Below, in pieces: positions 26,797-35,587 of a stretch of DNA of 48,432 bases; the stretch's first letter is position 1; each line of letters begins with the position of its first letter. The notes below the pieces were generated by a model. The model worked only from the letters and a program-made list of their open reading frames with translations, did no database searches and had not been told where the DNA came from. Location: assembly GCA_044432865.1 (NCBI GenBank), contig JAWXUF010000004.1:1-48432 (forward strand), written 5' to 3'. Made by a program: the position numbers and the translations under genes. Origin of the DNA: JAWXUE01 sp044432865. GTDB taxonomy: Bacteria; Bacillota_I; Bacilli_A; Acholeplasmatales; Anaeroplasmataceae.

Positions 26797-27531
26797 ATGA
26801 AAATTAACGCAAAATATTTTAATCAAATAAATACTGCACCAAAAGAGGTTCAGGAATTTGATGGTAAAACTGTAGAAATCTATAGTTTTAATGACTACCC
26901 ATCGCTTTACACAACATATACTAACAAGAAAACATTTACTATGTGGTCTTGTAATGGTGATGAACATTATAAACTTTTAATTGATGATGGTTATCATGAT
27001 GTAATGGGTGAATTATATTCTGAAAAAGTAAATTCAATATGGATTCAATTTTATAAAGATTTCCATGAATCAAAACGTAAAACAATATTTACTATTTTTA
27101 TGCCTATCGGAATTATTGTTTTTGCTATATTGGCATTAGTATTTTTTGTATTAGATTTAGAAGATAATGTTAATACTTACATAATGATAGGTGTTTTAAT
27201 TGGGTTCTTTGTACTAAACAAGTTTATTTCTAATATAGTTATGGAACGTAATAAAAAGATTAACCAAGGAGCAATCCTTAAAGTTAAAAATGCAGTAGGA
27301 GATACTACTTTCGATTCGTTACTTGATGCACAAGAGTCTTATGTAAATGAATTCTTTAAAAAACAATATGTTGCTATGTACGGCGAAGAAGGTTATGACG
27401 ATGAAGTTACTGATGAAGAAGTTACTGAAGAGGAAACTGTCACATTACCTGATGCAAATGAAGAATTAAATGAAATTGAAACAAGTGCAACAACTGAATT
27501 AACTGAATCAGATGAATTAAAAGATCAATAA
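26797..27531 (+). CDS. membrane protein with acidic cytoplasmic tail (unknown)
   Basis: The protein is 244 aa. Residues 1-95 are soluble with several aromatic residues. Two membrane segments lie near 97-119 and 127-145. Then come a ~50-residue basic/helical stretch and an acidic, Thr/Glu-rich tail from about 195. I do not recognise a family. GGAAGGA precedes ATG; the gene is 23 bases upstream of tkt with a fresh AAGGAG site and no terminator between, so it may be cotranscribed with tkt. Confidence 0.72.
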   Translation: MKINAKYFNQINTAPKEVQEFDGKTVEIYSFNDYPSLYTTYTNKKTFTMWSCNGDEHYKLLIDDGYHDVMGELYSEKVNSIWIQFYKDFHESKRKTIFTIFMPIGIIVFAILALVFFVLDLEDNVNTYIMIGVLIGFFVLNKFISNIVMERNKKINQGAILKVKNAVGDTTFDSLLDAQESYVNEFFKKQYVAMYGEEGYDDEVTDEEVTEEETVTLPDANEELNEIETSATTELTESDELKDQ

Positions 27532-27554
27532 AATTAAACTTAAGGAGAATTTTT

Positions 27555-29516
27555 ATGAATAGTTATATCGATGATTTATGTATTAATGCAATTAGAATGA
27601 CAAGTATGCATCAAATAAATGCTGCAAAGAGTGGTCACCCTGGAATTGCTTTAGGTGCTGCTCCTATTATCCATACTTTATTTACAAGACATTTAAATGC
27701 AGATCCTACTGTTACAGAATGGATTAATAGAGATAGATTTGTTTTATCTGCTGGGCATGGTTCTAGTATGTTATATTCTACTCTTCATTTAGCTGGTTAT
27801 GATTTATCTATGGATGATTTAAAAAACTTTAGACAATTAAATAGTAAAACACCAGGACATCCTGAAACTCATATGACTGCTGGAGTTGATGTATCAACAG
27901 GTCCATTAGGACAAGGTCTTGCTACTGCTGTAGGATTAGCTATCGCATCTAGTATAGTTGCAGCAACATATAACAAATATGAATATGAATTATTTGATAA
28001 TTATACTTATGTATTATGTGGAGATGGTGATCTTCAAGAAGGTGTTGCTTTAGAAGCAATGGAAATTGCTGGGAGAGTAAGATTAGATAAATTAGTAATT
28101 TTATATGATTCAAATGATATTCAATTAGATGGTTCAGTTGAATCTTGTTCAAGAGTTAATGTAAAACAAAAAGCTGAAGCTGTTGGATTTAAATATTTAT
28201 TAGTTGAAGATGGTACAAATGTTGATGCTTTAGATGCTGCTATAAAAGAAGCAAAAGAAATTGATCAACCAACTTTAATTGAAATTAAAACAGTGATTGG
28301 ACATGGAAGTGGATTTGCTGGAGATTGTTCAGCTCATGGAGCTCCTTTAGGAAGTAAAATGACTAAAGAGTTAGCTGAAAACTTAGAATGGACTTTTGGT
28401 GAGTTTGAATTACCTAAAGAAGTATATGAACATTATGAAGAATCATTTGCTAAAAGAGGTAAAGAATTAAACAGCGCATTTAATATTTCATTATCTGAAT
28501 ATATGAAAAAATTTGGTGATGATCATGAAGGTATCAAAGATTTCTTAAATAAAGAAGTTAAAATTGATTTATCTAAATGTGGATTTGAAAATTCAAAAGA
28601 TCTTGCTACACGTGCTATTTCATCTCAAGTGCTAAATGAAATATGTCAACAATTCCCATTTGTCGTTGGGGGAAGTGCTGATTTAATTAAAGCTACAAGA
28701 ATTCATGGTCCTAACGGAACTTACAATCATAATAATCAATATGGAAAAAATATTTTATTTGGTGTTAGAGAACATGCGATGGGTGCTATTGCTAATGGTA
28801 TATCACTATTTGGTGGTTTAGTTGGATTAGCAAGTACATTCCTAGCATTTAGTGATTATACAAAAGCGTCAATGCGTATGGCTGCATTAATGAATGTACC
28901 TACAGTATACGTTTATTCACATGACTCATTAGCAGTTGGAGAAGATGGTCCTACTCATCAACCAATAGAACAATTAGTTATGTTAAGAAGTATTCCTAAT
29001 TTTAATGTAATGCGTCCATGTGATGGATCAGAAACTGCTCAATCTATGAAATTAGCATTTGAATCTAAAAATACTCCGAGTGCTATTATTACAAGTAGAC
29101 AAGTATTACCTATGACTACAAATAAAGCTTGTGATGTTTCAAAAGGTGCTTATGTAATTCAAAAAGAAAAAGGTACTTTAAATGGTGTTATTATTGCAAC
29201 TGGTAGTGAAGTTAGTTTAGCTATGCAAACTGCTGATTTACTATCAAAAGAAGGATTAAATATTCGTGTAGTTTCAATGCCTTCAATGTACTTATTTGAA
29301 AAACAAAAAGATACTTATAAAGAAAATATATTACCTAAAGGTACTCCTGTAATTGCATTAGAAATGGCTCATCCAATGTCATGGTATAAATATACTCCTA
29401 ATGTTTATGGAGTAGAGGAATTTGGTATTAGTGCTCCAGCAAAAGATGTCTTAGAACACTTTGGATTCACTGTTGATAAATTCTCTAAATATGTAAAAAC
29501 TATATTTAAAAAATAG
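27555..29516 (+). CDS. tkt: transketolase
   Basis: This 653-aa thiamine-diphosphate enzyme is of family length. Motifs: Ser-Gly-His-Pro-Gly near residue 27, Gly-Pro-Leu-Gly-Gln-Gly, Gly-Asp-Gly-Asp-Leu-Gln-Glu (ThDP/Mg2+ site) and the Asp-Gly-Pro-Thr-His-Gln motif in the Pyr domain, with the Arg-Glu-His catalytic segment. It transfers two-carbon units in the non-oxidative pentose phosphate pathway. Strong AAGGAG start; followed by a strong terminator. Confidence 0.96.
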   Translation: MNSYIDDLCINAIRMTSMHQINAAKSGHPGIALGAAPIIHTLFTRHLNADPTVTEWINRDRFVLSAGHGSSMLYSTLHLAGYDLSMDDLKNFRQLNSKTPGHPETHMTAGVDVSTGPLGQGLATAVGLAIASSIVAATYNKYEYELFDNYTYVLCGDGDLQEGVALEAMEIAGRVRLDKLVILYDSNDIQLDGSVESCSRVNVKQKAEAVGFKYLLVEDGTNVDALDAAIKEAKEIDQPTLIEIKTVIGHGSGFAGDCSAHGAPLGSKMTKELAENLEWTFGEFELPKEVYEHYEESFAKRGKELNSAFNISLSEYMKKFGDDHEGIKDFLNKEVKIDLSKCGFENSKDLATRAISSQVLNEICQQFPFVVGGSADLIKATRIHGPNGTYNHNNQYGKNILFGVREHAMGAIANGISLFGGLVGLASTFLAFSDYTKASMRMAALMNVPTVYVYSHDSLAVGEDGPTHQPIEQLVMLRSIPNFNVMRPCDGSETAQSMKLAFESKNTPSAIITSRQVLPMTTNKACDVSKGAYVIQKEKGTLNGVIIATGSEVSLAMQTADLLSKEGLNIRVVSMPSMYLFEKQKDTYKENILPKGTPVIALEMAHPMSWYKYTPNVYGVEEFGISAPAKDVLEHFGFTVDKFSKYVKTIFKK

Positions 29517-29530
29517 CGTAGTAAAAGGAT

Positions 29531-29568
29531 AAAAGCGTATAGTAATTTTAAAGTTACTATACGCTTTT
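29531..29568 (+). terminator. transketolase terminator
   Basis: A perfect 15-bp stem (29531-29545 with 29554-29568), followed by T-rich sequence. Confidence 0.9.
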
Positions 29569-29582
29569 ATTAATTTAATCAT

Positions 29583-29614
29583 AAAAAAAGACATCATTTT
29601 AGATGTCTTTTTTT
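29583..29614 (-). terminator. polyamine operon terminator
   Basis: A 12-13 bp stem with a 6-base loop, A-run and T-run, usable on the minus strand, 3 bases past the potD stop. Confidence 0.85.
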
Positions 29615-29617
29615 ATT

Positions 29618-30718
29618 TTATCCTACTCTTAATGCTTGGTATAATTTTTCCATTTCACTATACGTAGTTCCTAAATCTTTATATACAGTTCCGTATGTAA
29701 TGTTGTTTGGATTCCATGCTTTGTAATCAGTAACACAATCCATTTCTGAATCACTCATAACATCATTAAATACTGTTTGAATTGCTGGGCAATATCCAAT
29801 GTCTAGTGCATTATCAACTGCATTTTCATGCTCCATCATAAAGTTAATAAATTCATGTGCTAAGTCAGTGTTTCTTGCGTTTGTAGGAATACACATAGCA
29901 TCAAAAAATACATTGTTTACTTCTGGAATGTAAATATCATAGTCATTTGTTTTCTTGAATTCATCTGCCCATAATTGATCAAAGAAATCACCTGAGTATA
30001 CTAAAGCAATATCAGCATTTGCATTACCAATTGCAGTTTTTATATCATCATCTCCCCAACCATGGTAAGAAGCATTTTTAAGTAAATCTGCACATTTATT
30101 TAATTGTGCTGTAGTATAATTATTGATAGATATTGTTGTATCTCTATCTGATGTAGACGTAGTTTGCATATACATTGCAGCAGCAGCAAATGAATCTCTA
30201 CTTGAACTGTACATCATTACTCTATTGTTTGTTAAAGTTTCTTCATTGAAGAATACATCCCATCCTTGAGCTTTAACTGTATCTTCTACTCCAGCTTTTG
30301 TTTTGTTATACATAATTCCTAATGAACCCCAGAAATATGGAATAAAATATTCATCATATCCACTTTGGCTTACTAGTGTATCTAATCCAGTTGTGTACAT
30401 ATTTGTACTTGTGTAGTTTGTAATTAAATCACGATCTAATTCAATAATTAAATCTTCTGATGCTAATTTTTCAACCATGTAATCACTTGGGAAAATTACA
30501 TCATAAGAATTTCCTTGTTTTAATTCTGAATACATTAATTCATTTGAAATTAAATTTTTTGCTACTACTTTAACTCCGAATTGTTCTTCGAATTCATCAA
30601 CTAAATCTTCATTGATATATTCTTGCCAGTTAAGAATATATAGTTTATCTCCGAAATCACATGCTTGTAATGTTGATGTACCGAAGATAAGTCCTGCTAT
30701 TAAAATAAGTTTTTTCAT
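29618..30718 (-). CDS. potD: spermidine/putrescine-binding lipoprotein
   Basis: The protein is 366 aa. It has a lipoprotein signal ending in Leu-Gln-Ala-Cys (Cys20). The mature protein has Leu-Asn-Trp-Gln-Glu-Tyr-Ile, Asp-Val-Ile-Phe-Pro-Ser-Asp-Tyr and Trp-Gly-Ser-Leu-Gly, typical of the PotD periplasmic-binding fold. It captures polyamine outside the membrane. It is the last gene of xre-potA-potB-potC-potD and directly abuts potC. Confidence 0.94.
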   Translation of the reverse strand: MKKLILIAGLIFGTSTLQACDFGDKLYILNWQEYINEDLVDEFEEQFGVKVVAKNLISNELMYSELKQGNSYDVIFPSDYMVEKLASEDLIIELDRDLITNYTSTNMYTTGLDTLVSQSGYDEYFIPYFWGSLGIMYNKTKAGVEDTVKAQGWDVFFNEETLTNNRVMMYSSSRDSFAAAAMYMQTTSTSDRDTTISINNYTTAQLNKCADLLKNASYHGWGDDDIKTAIGNANADIALVYSGDFFDQLWADEFKKTNDYDIYIPEVNNVFFDAMCIPTNARNTDLAHEFINFMMEHENAVDNALDIGYCPAIQTVFNDVMSDSEMDCVTDYKAWNPNNITYGTVYKDLGTTYSEMEKLYQALRVG

Positions 30719-31558
30719 TTAAATACCTTTTATCTTTCTTTTATTTTTTTTACTTTGTATTATATTATAAACTACCAATGAACCAATAGTTACAAAAGTA
30801 ATAATTGTATTATATGCGGCTGCTTTAGCCATTGGATTATTTTTTGTTATTTTTAAACTACCATATAACCAAATTGAGAAATTTTTAATTTCTTGTCCAG
30901 CTACGAAGTATGAAATTACAAAGTCATCAATACTCATTGTGAAAGCGAAGAAGACTCCTACTATAATTCCTGACTTGATAGAAGGGAGGATAATTTTTCT
31001 TAGTGCGTAATTAGGTCTACAACCTAAATCTAGTGCAGCATCATATAAATTTTCATCTAACTCTGCTAATTTAGGTAATATACTTAATACCACGTATGGA
31101 GTTGAGAATAATATATGTGCTATTAATAATGTTGGGAAACCAAGAAGAGAATTTACTCCAATTGCTCTTCCAGCAACATTGAAAATAATTAATAAGAATA
31201 TACCTGTAACGATATCTGCATTAATAATTGGAATATTGTTCATAAATATTAATGTTTTTTTCATTTTTTTATTTAATCCATGAATACCAATTGCAGTAAT
31301 TGTACCAAATATTGCTGATATAAATGTTGATAGAACTGCAATTATTAGTGTCCAATAAATTGCTTCCATTAATTCATTATCAGAAAACATTTGAGTATAC
31401 CATTTCAAAGTAAAACCTTGCCATTCAATTCCGCTTGAATCTAAATTGAATGATTGTATTGCGATGACTATTAGTGGGATGTATGTTATTGCTAGGATTA
31501 GTCCTAAGAAAATCCATTTTGAAGTTCCTAATATTTTTTTTGTATTCATATTCATCAT
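30719..31558 (-). CDS. potC: spermidine/putrescine ABC permease
   Basis: The protein is 279 aa, with six membrane segments and the ABC permease EAA loop (Asp-Ala-Ala-Leu-Asp-Leu-Gly-Cys). Its ATG overlaps the potB stop (ATGATG region; potB ends in TGA). Confidence 0.94.
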   Translation of the reverse strand: MMNMNTKKILGTSKWIFLGLILAITYIPLIVIAIQSFNLDSSGIEWQGFTLKWYTQMFSDNELMEAIYWTLIIAVLSTFISAIFGTITAIGIHGLNKKMKKTLIFMNNIPIINADIVTGIFLLIIFNVAGRAIGVNSLLGFPTLLIAHILFSTPYVVLSILPKLAELDENLYDAALDLGCRPNYALRKIILPSIKSGIIVGVFFAFTMSIDDFVISYFVAGQEIKNFSIWLYGSLKITKNNPMAKAAAYNTIITFVTIGSLVVYNIIQSKKNKRKIKGI

Positions 31559-32376
31559 AGAAGAGTTTCCCCCTCTTTATCTACTTTAATCATTAATAAC
31601 ATTGCACCGAATATAACTATTATTAACATAAGTGCTGTTAAGCTTCCCACATTGTAAGAACCTAATGTACTATTAATAAAGTGACTTTCGATTATATTAC
31701 CTATTAAGTATATATTTCCATTTGATACTATGTATGGAATTGTAAAACCCATTGCACAAGGTAAGAATACCATTGTAACACCACTAACAATACCTTTAAG
31801 TGACAATGGAAGTGTTACTTTGAAGAACGTTATAATAGGATTTGCTCCTAAATCATATGCTGCTTCAATTAATCCTTTATCCTTTTTCTCTAAAACAGTA
31901 TAAATAGGGAAAATCATAAATGGTAAGTATACTATAATCATAGTAATTATAACTGCAGTTTCAGTTCCACTTAAATCAAAACTTATTCCTAATGTATTCA
32001 AAATACTATTTGGTTTAAGTAATGTATTTATAGTATTTATACGAAGTAGTAAATTAGTCCACATTGGAAGAATAAATAACATCAAAATTAAAAATTTGTT
32101 TTTAATTTTTAAATTAGAAATTATATATGCAATAGGATACCCAATTAATAATGTACCTAATGTAGCGACGAAACCAATTCTCACAGAATTCCATGCTGCT
32201 TTTAAATAAACAAGATTAAATACTTCTCCGAAGTGTGATATAGAGAATGATGCATCACCAAAATTAAAATATTCAATATCCATAAAAGACATTGCTACCA
32301 TTAGTAGAAGTGGAAGTGTTACTAGGAAGGCTATCCAAACAATGTAAAAGTATGATAAGTTCTTAAACTTCTTCAT
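31555..32376 (-). CDS. potB: spermidine/putrescine ABC permease
   Basis: The protein is 273 aa, with about six membrane segments and an EAA motif (Glu-Ala-Ala-Tyr-Asp-Leu-Gly-Ala). It pairs with potC to form the channel. Its ATG lies inside the last 14 bases of potA. Confidence 0.94.
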   Translation of the reverse strand: MKKFKNLSYFYIVWIAFLVTLPLLLMVAMSFMDIEYFNFGDASFSISHFGEVFNLVYLKAAWNSVRIGFVATLGTLLIGYPIAYIISNLKIKNKFLILMLFILPMWTNLLLRINTINTLLKPNSILNTLGISFDLSGTETAVIITMIIVYLPFMIFPIYTVLEKKDKGLIEAAYDLGANPIITFFKVTLPLSLKGIVSGVTMVFLPCAMGFTIPYIVSNGNIYLIGNIIESHFINSTLGSYNVGSLTALMLIIVIFGAMLLMIKVDKEGETLL

Positions 32377-33598
32377 TTATTTTCATAAGATGGATTTCAT
32401 ATGGATCTACTGATAGTCCAATCTTATCTCCTACTTTAACTAATTCGTAGTTATGAATAACAAACTCTTTACCTTCTACATCAACACAAATTTCAAAGTG
32501 CACTCCTTTGAATACAACTGATTCAACGACACCTATTATCTTAGCTTCAGCTAACTTAACTATATCGAAATCCTCGGGTCTAATAACAACATCACATTTT
32601 TCATTTACACTGAAATTTTCATCAACACATTCAAATTCACTACCCATAAATGATACAATCTTATTTCCTTTATATACGCCATCTAAAATATTAGATTCAC
32701 CAATAAAGTTCGCAACAAAGCGGTTTTTTGGTTCATTATATATATCTTCAGGTTTTCCAATTTGTTGAATTGTACCTTTATCCATTACGATTACAGTATC
32801 AGACATTGTTAAAGCTTCTTCTTGGTCATGTGTAACAAAGATGAATGTAATACCTAATTCTCTTTGCATTTCTTTAAGTTCATATTGCATCTCTTGTCTT
32901 AACTTTAAATCAAGTGCTGCAAGAGGTTCATCTAATAATAAAATTTTTGGTTTATTTATAATTGCTCTAGCAATAGCGATACGTTGTTGTTGTCCACCAG
33001 ATAATGTATCAATCTTGCGATCAATCATAGAATCTAATTTAACCATCTTTAAAGCATCAATTACTCTAGTATTAATTTCTTCTTCAGTTATTCTTGATGT
33101 TTTAGCTTCAGAGACTTTTTCTTTAGTTTCAATTTTTAACATTGATTTTGTATTTTTAATCTCTAACTTAATTTCTTTTTTTCTTTCATCTGTTGCAGTT
33201 GATAATTCACTTTGTAACTCTTTTATAATAGGGTCATATTTTCTTCTAACAGAACTTTTTGCATCTTCAACTAATCTGTTAAAATTTCTTAATCCAAACG
33301 CTACATTATCAAATACATTTAAATGTGGGAATAATGCATATCTTTGAAATACTGTATTGATTGGTCTTTCGTACGGTGGCAAATCATTTACTAATTCACC
33401 ATCTAATACTATCTCACCGTTAGTAACTTCTTCAAATCCACCTATCATTCGTAATGTTGTAGTTTTACCACATCCAGAAGGTCCTAGAAATGTCATAAAT
33501 TCATTTTCATTAACGTAGAAACTAATGTTATCTACAACTACATTATCATCATATTGTTTTGTTATATTTCTTAATTCAATTAATTTTTTATTTGACAT
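32363..33598 (-). CDS. potA: polyamine ABC ATPase with coiled-coil insertion
   Basis: The protein is 411 aa. Walker A (Gly-Pro-Ser-Gly-Cys-Gly-Lys-Thr) at 39-46, Q-loop Val-Phe-Gln-Arg-Tyr at 83-87, signature Leu-Ser-Gly-Gly-Gln at 199-203, Walker B Leu-Leu-Asp-Glu-Pro at 221-225 and a C-terminal TOBE/OB region. Between the Q-loop and the signature, residues ~105-168 are an extra charged, helical segment rich in Lys/Glu. Typical PotA is about 365-385 aa with only a short turn there. Some mollicute PotA proteins also have long insertions in that region. Clear operon context. Confidence 0.93.
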   Translation of the reverse strand: MSNKKLIELRNITKQYDDNVVVDNISFYVNENEFMTFLGPSGCGKTTTLRMIGGFEEVTNGEIVLDGELVNDLPPYERPINTVFQRYALFPHLNVFDNVAFGLRNFNRLVEDAKSSVRRKYDPIIKELQSELSTATDERKKEIKLEIKNTKSMLKIETKEKVSEAKTSRITEEEINTRVIDALKMVKLDSMIDRKIDTLSGGQQQRIAIARAIINKPKILLLDEPLAALDLKLRQEMQYELKEMQRELGITFIFVTHDQEEALTMSDTVIVMDKGTIQQIGKPEDIYNEPKNRFVANFIGESNILDGVYKGNKIVSFMGSEFECVDENFSVNEKCDVVIRPEDFDIVKLAEAKIIGVVESVVFKGVHFEICVDVEGKEFVIHNYELVKVGDKIGLSVDPYEIHLMKINEEV

Positions 33599-33610
33599 AT
33601 AATTTACCTC

Positions 33611-34144
33611 CTAAAAATTTGGTGGGCATGATACCCAAATTACTTTAGCATTAGAATCACTCTCATTAATTAAATAATGAGTTTTATCTGTCTTGTAGTA
33701 GAAGGCTTCACCTTTTCTACATAACTCTTTCATATTACCGTATTGTACGTAAATTTCACCTTCGATTACATATCCACATTCTTGGCCATCGTGTGGATGA
33801 TCAATTATTGTTTGTGAATTTGGTTTTATATTTACTAATACAGGTTCCATAAACAATTTTTGACTTGTTGGGACAAGCCAATCTTGTGTATAACCATCAA
33901 AATCCTTTTCATAATGTTCTTCTTCAGTGAAAACAATTTTTGGGTTTGTTTCCTCGTAGAAGAAGTCGCTTAATGTTGTTCCTAAAACTTCTAATATGTG
34001 TGTTAAAGTTTGGATTGATGGACTCGTTTTATTGTTCTCTAATAACGAGATATAACTTTTAGTTAACTCACATCTATTTGCTAATTCTTCTTGAGTTAAA
34101 AGCAATTGCATTCTCATTGATTTTATTTTCGAACCTAATTCCAT
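33611..34144 (-). CDS. XRE-cupin transcriptional regulator of the pot operon
   Basis: The protein is 177 aa. An N-terminal Cro/CI helix-turn-helix (Gln-Glu-Glu-Leu-Ala-Asn-Arg... Ser-Tyr-Ile-Ser-Leu-Leu-Glu-Asn) is followed by a cupin domain with two His/Glu-containing strands (His-Pro-His-Asp-Gly-Gln-Glu). This is the PuuR-like layout common to polyamine regulators. GGAGGTG precedes ATG 34144; an upstream frame to 34243 exists but lacks a site and would run across the promoter. It heads potABCD and likely controls it through the palindrome at 34179-34197. Confidence 0.9.
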   Translation of the reverse strand: MELGSKIKSMRMQLLLTQEELANRCELTKSYISLLENNKTSPSIQTLTHILEVLGTTLSDFFYEETNPKIVFTEEEHYEKDFDGYTQDWLVPTSQKLFMEPVLVNIKPNSQTIIDHPHDGQECGYVIEGEIYVQYGNMKELCRKGEAFYYKTDKTHYLINESDSNAKVIWVSCPPNF

Positions 34145-34178
34145 ACCAACACCTCCAGTTTTAAGAAAATTGACCTTG

Positions 34179-34197
34179 AGTTGAGTTATACTCAACT
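34179..34197 (-). promoter_or_regulatory. candidate operator of the pot operon
   Basis: A perfect inverted repeat of AGTTGAGT with ACTCAACT, 3 bases apart. It lies about 10-30 bases downstream of the predicted start of transcription and before the regulator gene, so a bound repressor would block transcript elongation. Binding by the XRE-cupin protein is inferred. Confidence 0.6.
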
Positions 34198-34214
34198 TTA
34201 CATTATCAAAAATA

Positions 34215-34243
34215 ATTATAGTTTTTTTTGAAAAAAAAGTCAA
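34215..34243 (-). promoter_or_regulatory. strong promoter of the xre-potABCD operon
   Basis: The minus strand has TTGACT (34238-34243), a 17-base spacer of T8/A8 symmetry and a perfect TATAAT (34215-34220). This is the best promoter match in the window. Confidence 0.85.
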
Positions 34244-34284
34244 TACATAAAGAAAAAAATCACTATAAAATATAGTGATTTAAT

Positions 34285-34968
34285 TTAAAATAATAAGTTT
34301 AAAAAATTGTGGATAAAGTTATGGTCATAATACCATGAATATAGTCCAAAACTTTGATTATATTGTTGATCCATATAGATACCAAACGATGAAATGATTC
34401 CGATATCTGCTAGAAACTCAATTGTAGTAATAATTACGAATCCGAACAAGATAGAAATAACACAAGAAATTAATATTCCTGCTAATCCATCAATAATTCT
34501 AACGGACTTTATTGTACGAATTTTCTTTATAAATATTTTAATAAACATTGTTAAAATGGTTATTGATACAAGTAATATAATGAAACATTTAATCCACATT
34601 GTTATACTTGCTAGGTTTGTTGCTAAGGCGATAGTTAATTCATCTCCTGTAGCATCAGAACTAATCATAGAAGCAACAACAGTTGCAATAAGTGATGGAA
34701 GTCCTAATTCAACTAAGAATTCATCAACTGCTGTTTCATCTTCCTTTAGATGAAGTGAATTTTCTATTTCAATTACAAATGAATTTATCTCTTTTTGACC
34801 TAAAGAGGAATCCATTGCAAATGTGTGAACGGGAGTTATTAAAACAAATGAAACGATAATACCAGTGAATATACTTGCAATTTTCATTACATAAGTTAAA
34901 AAACCGATTCGATATCCTACTATAATTGCTAATAAAAAAATTCCAATTACAAAAAAGTCTAGTACCAT
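34285..34968 (-). CDS. CvpA-family membrane protein
   Basis: The protein is about 227 aa. An N-terminal hydrophobic segment followed by Gly-Tyr-Arg-x-Gly-Phe-Leu and a second, third and fourth membrane stretch fit CvpA/colicin-V-production-like proteins. AAAGGGATGAT lies before the ATG at 34968. It is downstream of the SRP RNA. Function is unknown beyond a membrane role. Confidence 0.8.
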   Translation of the reverse strand: MVLDFFVIGIFLLAIIVGYRIGFLTYVMKIASIFTGIIVSFVLITPVHTFAMDSSLGQKEINSFVIEIENSLHLKEDETAVDEFLVELGLPSLIATVVASMISSDATGDELTIALATNLASITMWIKCFIILLVSITILTMFIKIFIKKIRTIKSVRIIDGLAGILISCVISILFGFVIITTIEFLADIGIISSFGIYMDQQYNQSFGLYSWYYDHNFIHNFLNLLF

Positions 34969-34995
34969 AATATCATCCCTTTCTAAAAAAATAAA

Positions 34996-35104
34996 ACATT
35001 CAATGAAACACACCTACTCACAGAAGAGTTTGCTTAAGCCTGCTACCTTCCGGTCCTGAGCTGGTTCACATCTTTTTCTTGAATAGATGTGTTTCATTGA
35101 ATGT
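34996..35104 (-). ncRNA. ffs: signal recognition particle RNA, small type
   Basis: The minus-strand core is GGACCGGAAGGTAGCAGG (GGAA tetraloop, SRP domain IV), enclosed by arms at 34996-35019 and 35081-35104 that form a long stem. About 109 nt, without the Alu domain seen in Bacillus. A T-rich tail (34984-34995) ends it. It sits after tadA, the usual Bacillus order, though dnaX is not next. Confidence 0.92.
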
Positions 35105-35110
35105 ATAGTT

Positions 35111-35119
35111 ATTATATCA
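35111..35119 (-). promoter_or_regulatory. SRP RNA promoter
   Basis: TGA-TATAAT on the minus strand (TATAAT at 35111-35116), placing the start at about 35104, the 5' arm of the RNA. Confidence 0.6.
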
Positions 35120-35128
35120 TTTTAAAAT

Positions 35129-35587
35129 TTATTTATCAATATTGTTTTTATTATTTCTTAAGTCTTGAAAGAATTTTTTTATTATATCTTCACATTCAGT
35201 TTGGTTGATAGAAGAAGTTACATTTACTTTATGGTTGAAATCATATTCAAATAAATTTAGTACTGATCCAGCTGCACCTGTCTTCTTATCGAATGCTCCA
35301 AAATATAAATTTTTAATTCTGGATTGAATGATTGCACCACTACACATAGAACATGGTTCAAGTGTAACGTACATATCGCAGTCATTTAATCTCCATGACC
35401 CAATTTTTTTACATGCTTTTTGAATTGCTAAAATTTCAGCATGACCAATTGTATTTTGTGTTGTCTCACGTTTATTATGCGCTCTTGCAATAATTTTATT
35501 ATCTTTAACGATAACACATCCAACTGGAACTTCTTTAATGTCATAAGCTTTTTGTGCTTCTTTTAAAGCTTGTTTCATAAATTTCAT
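35129..35587 (-). CDS. tadA: tRNA adenosine(34) deaminase
   Basis: The protein is about 152 aa. Zinc motif His49-Ala-Glu51 and Pro-Cys79-x-x-Cys82. The deaminase makes inosine at the wobble position of tRNA-Arg(ACG). The start is ATG 35587 (or 35578); the upstream TAA of tdk overlaps it as TAATG. It is followed by SRP RNA as in Bacillus. Confidence 0.93.
   Translation of the reverse strand: MKFMKQALKEAQKAYDIKEVPVGCVIVKDNKIIARAHNKRETTQNTIGHAEILAIQKACKKIGSWRLNDCDMYVTLEPCSMCSGAIIQSRIKNLYFGAFDKKTGAAGSVLNLFEYDFNHKVNVTSSINQTECEDIIKKFFQDLRNNKNNIDK

Noticed and set aside
32508..33347. Plus-strand open frames antisense to potA
   Set aside because: Shadows of a well conserved ATPase, without ribosome sites or protein-like composition.
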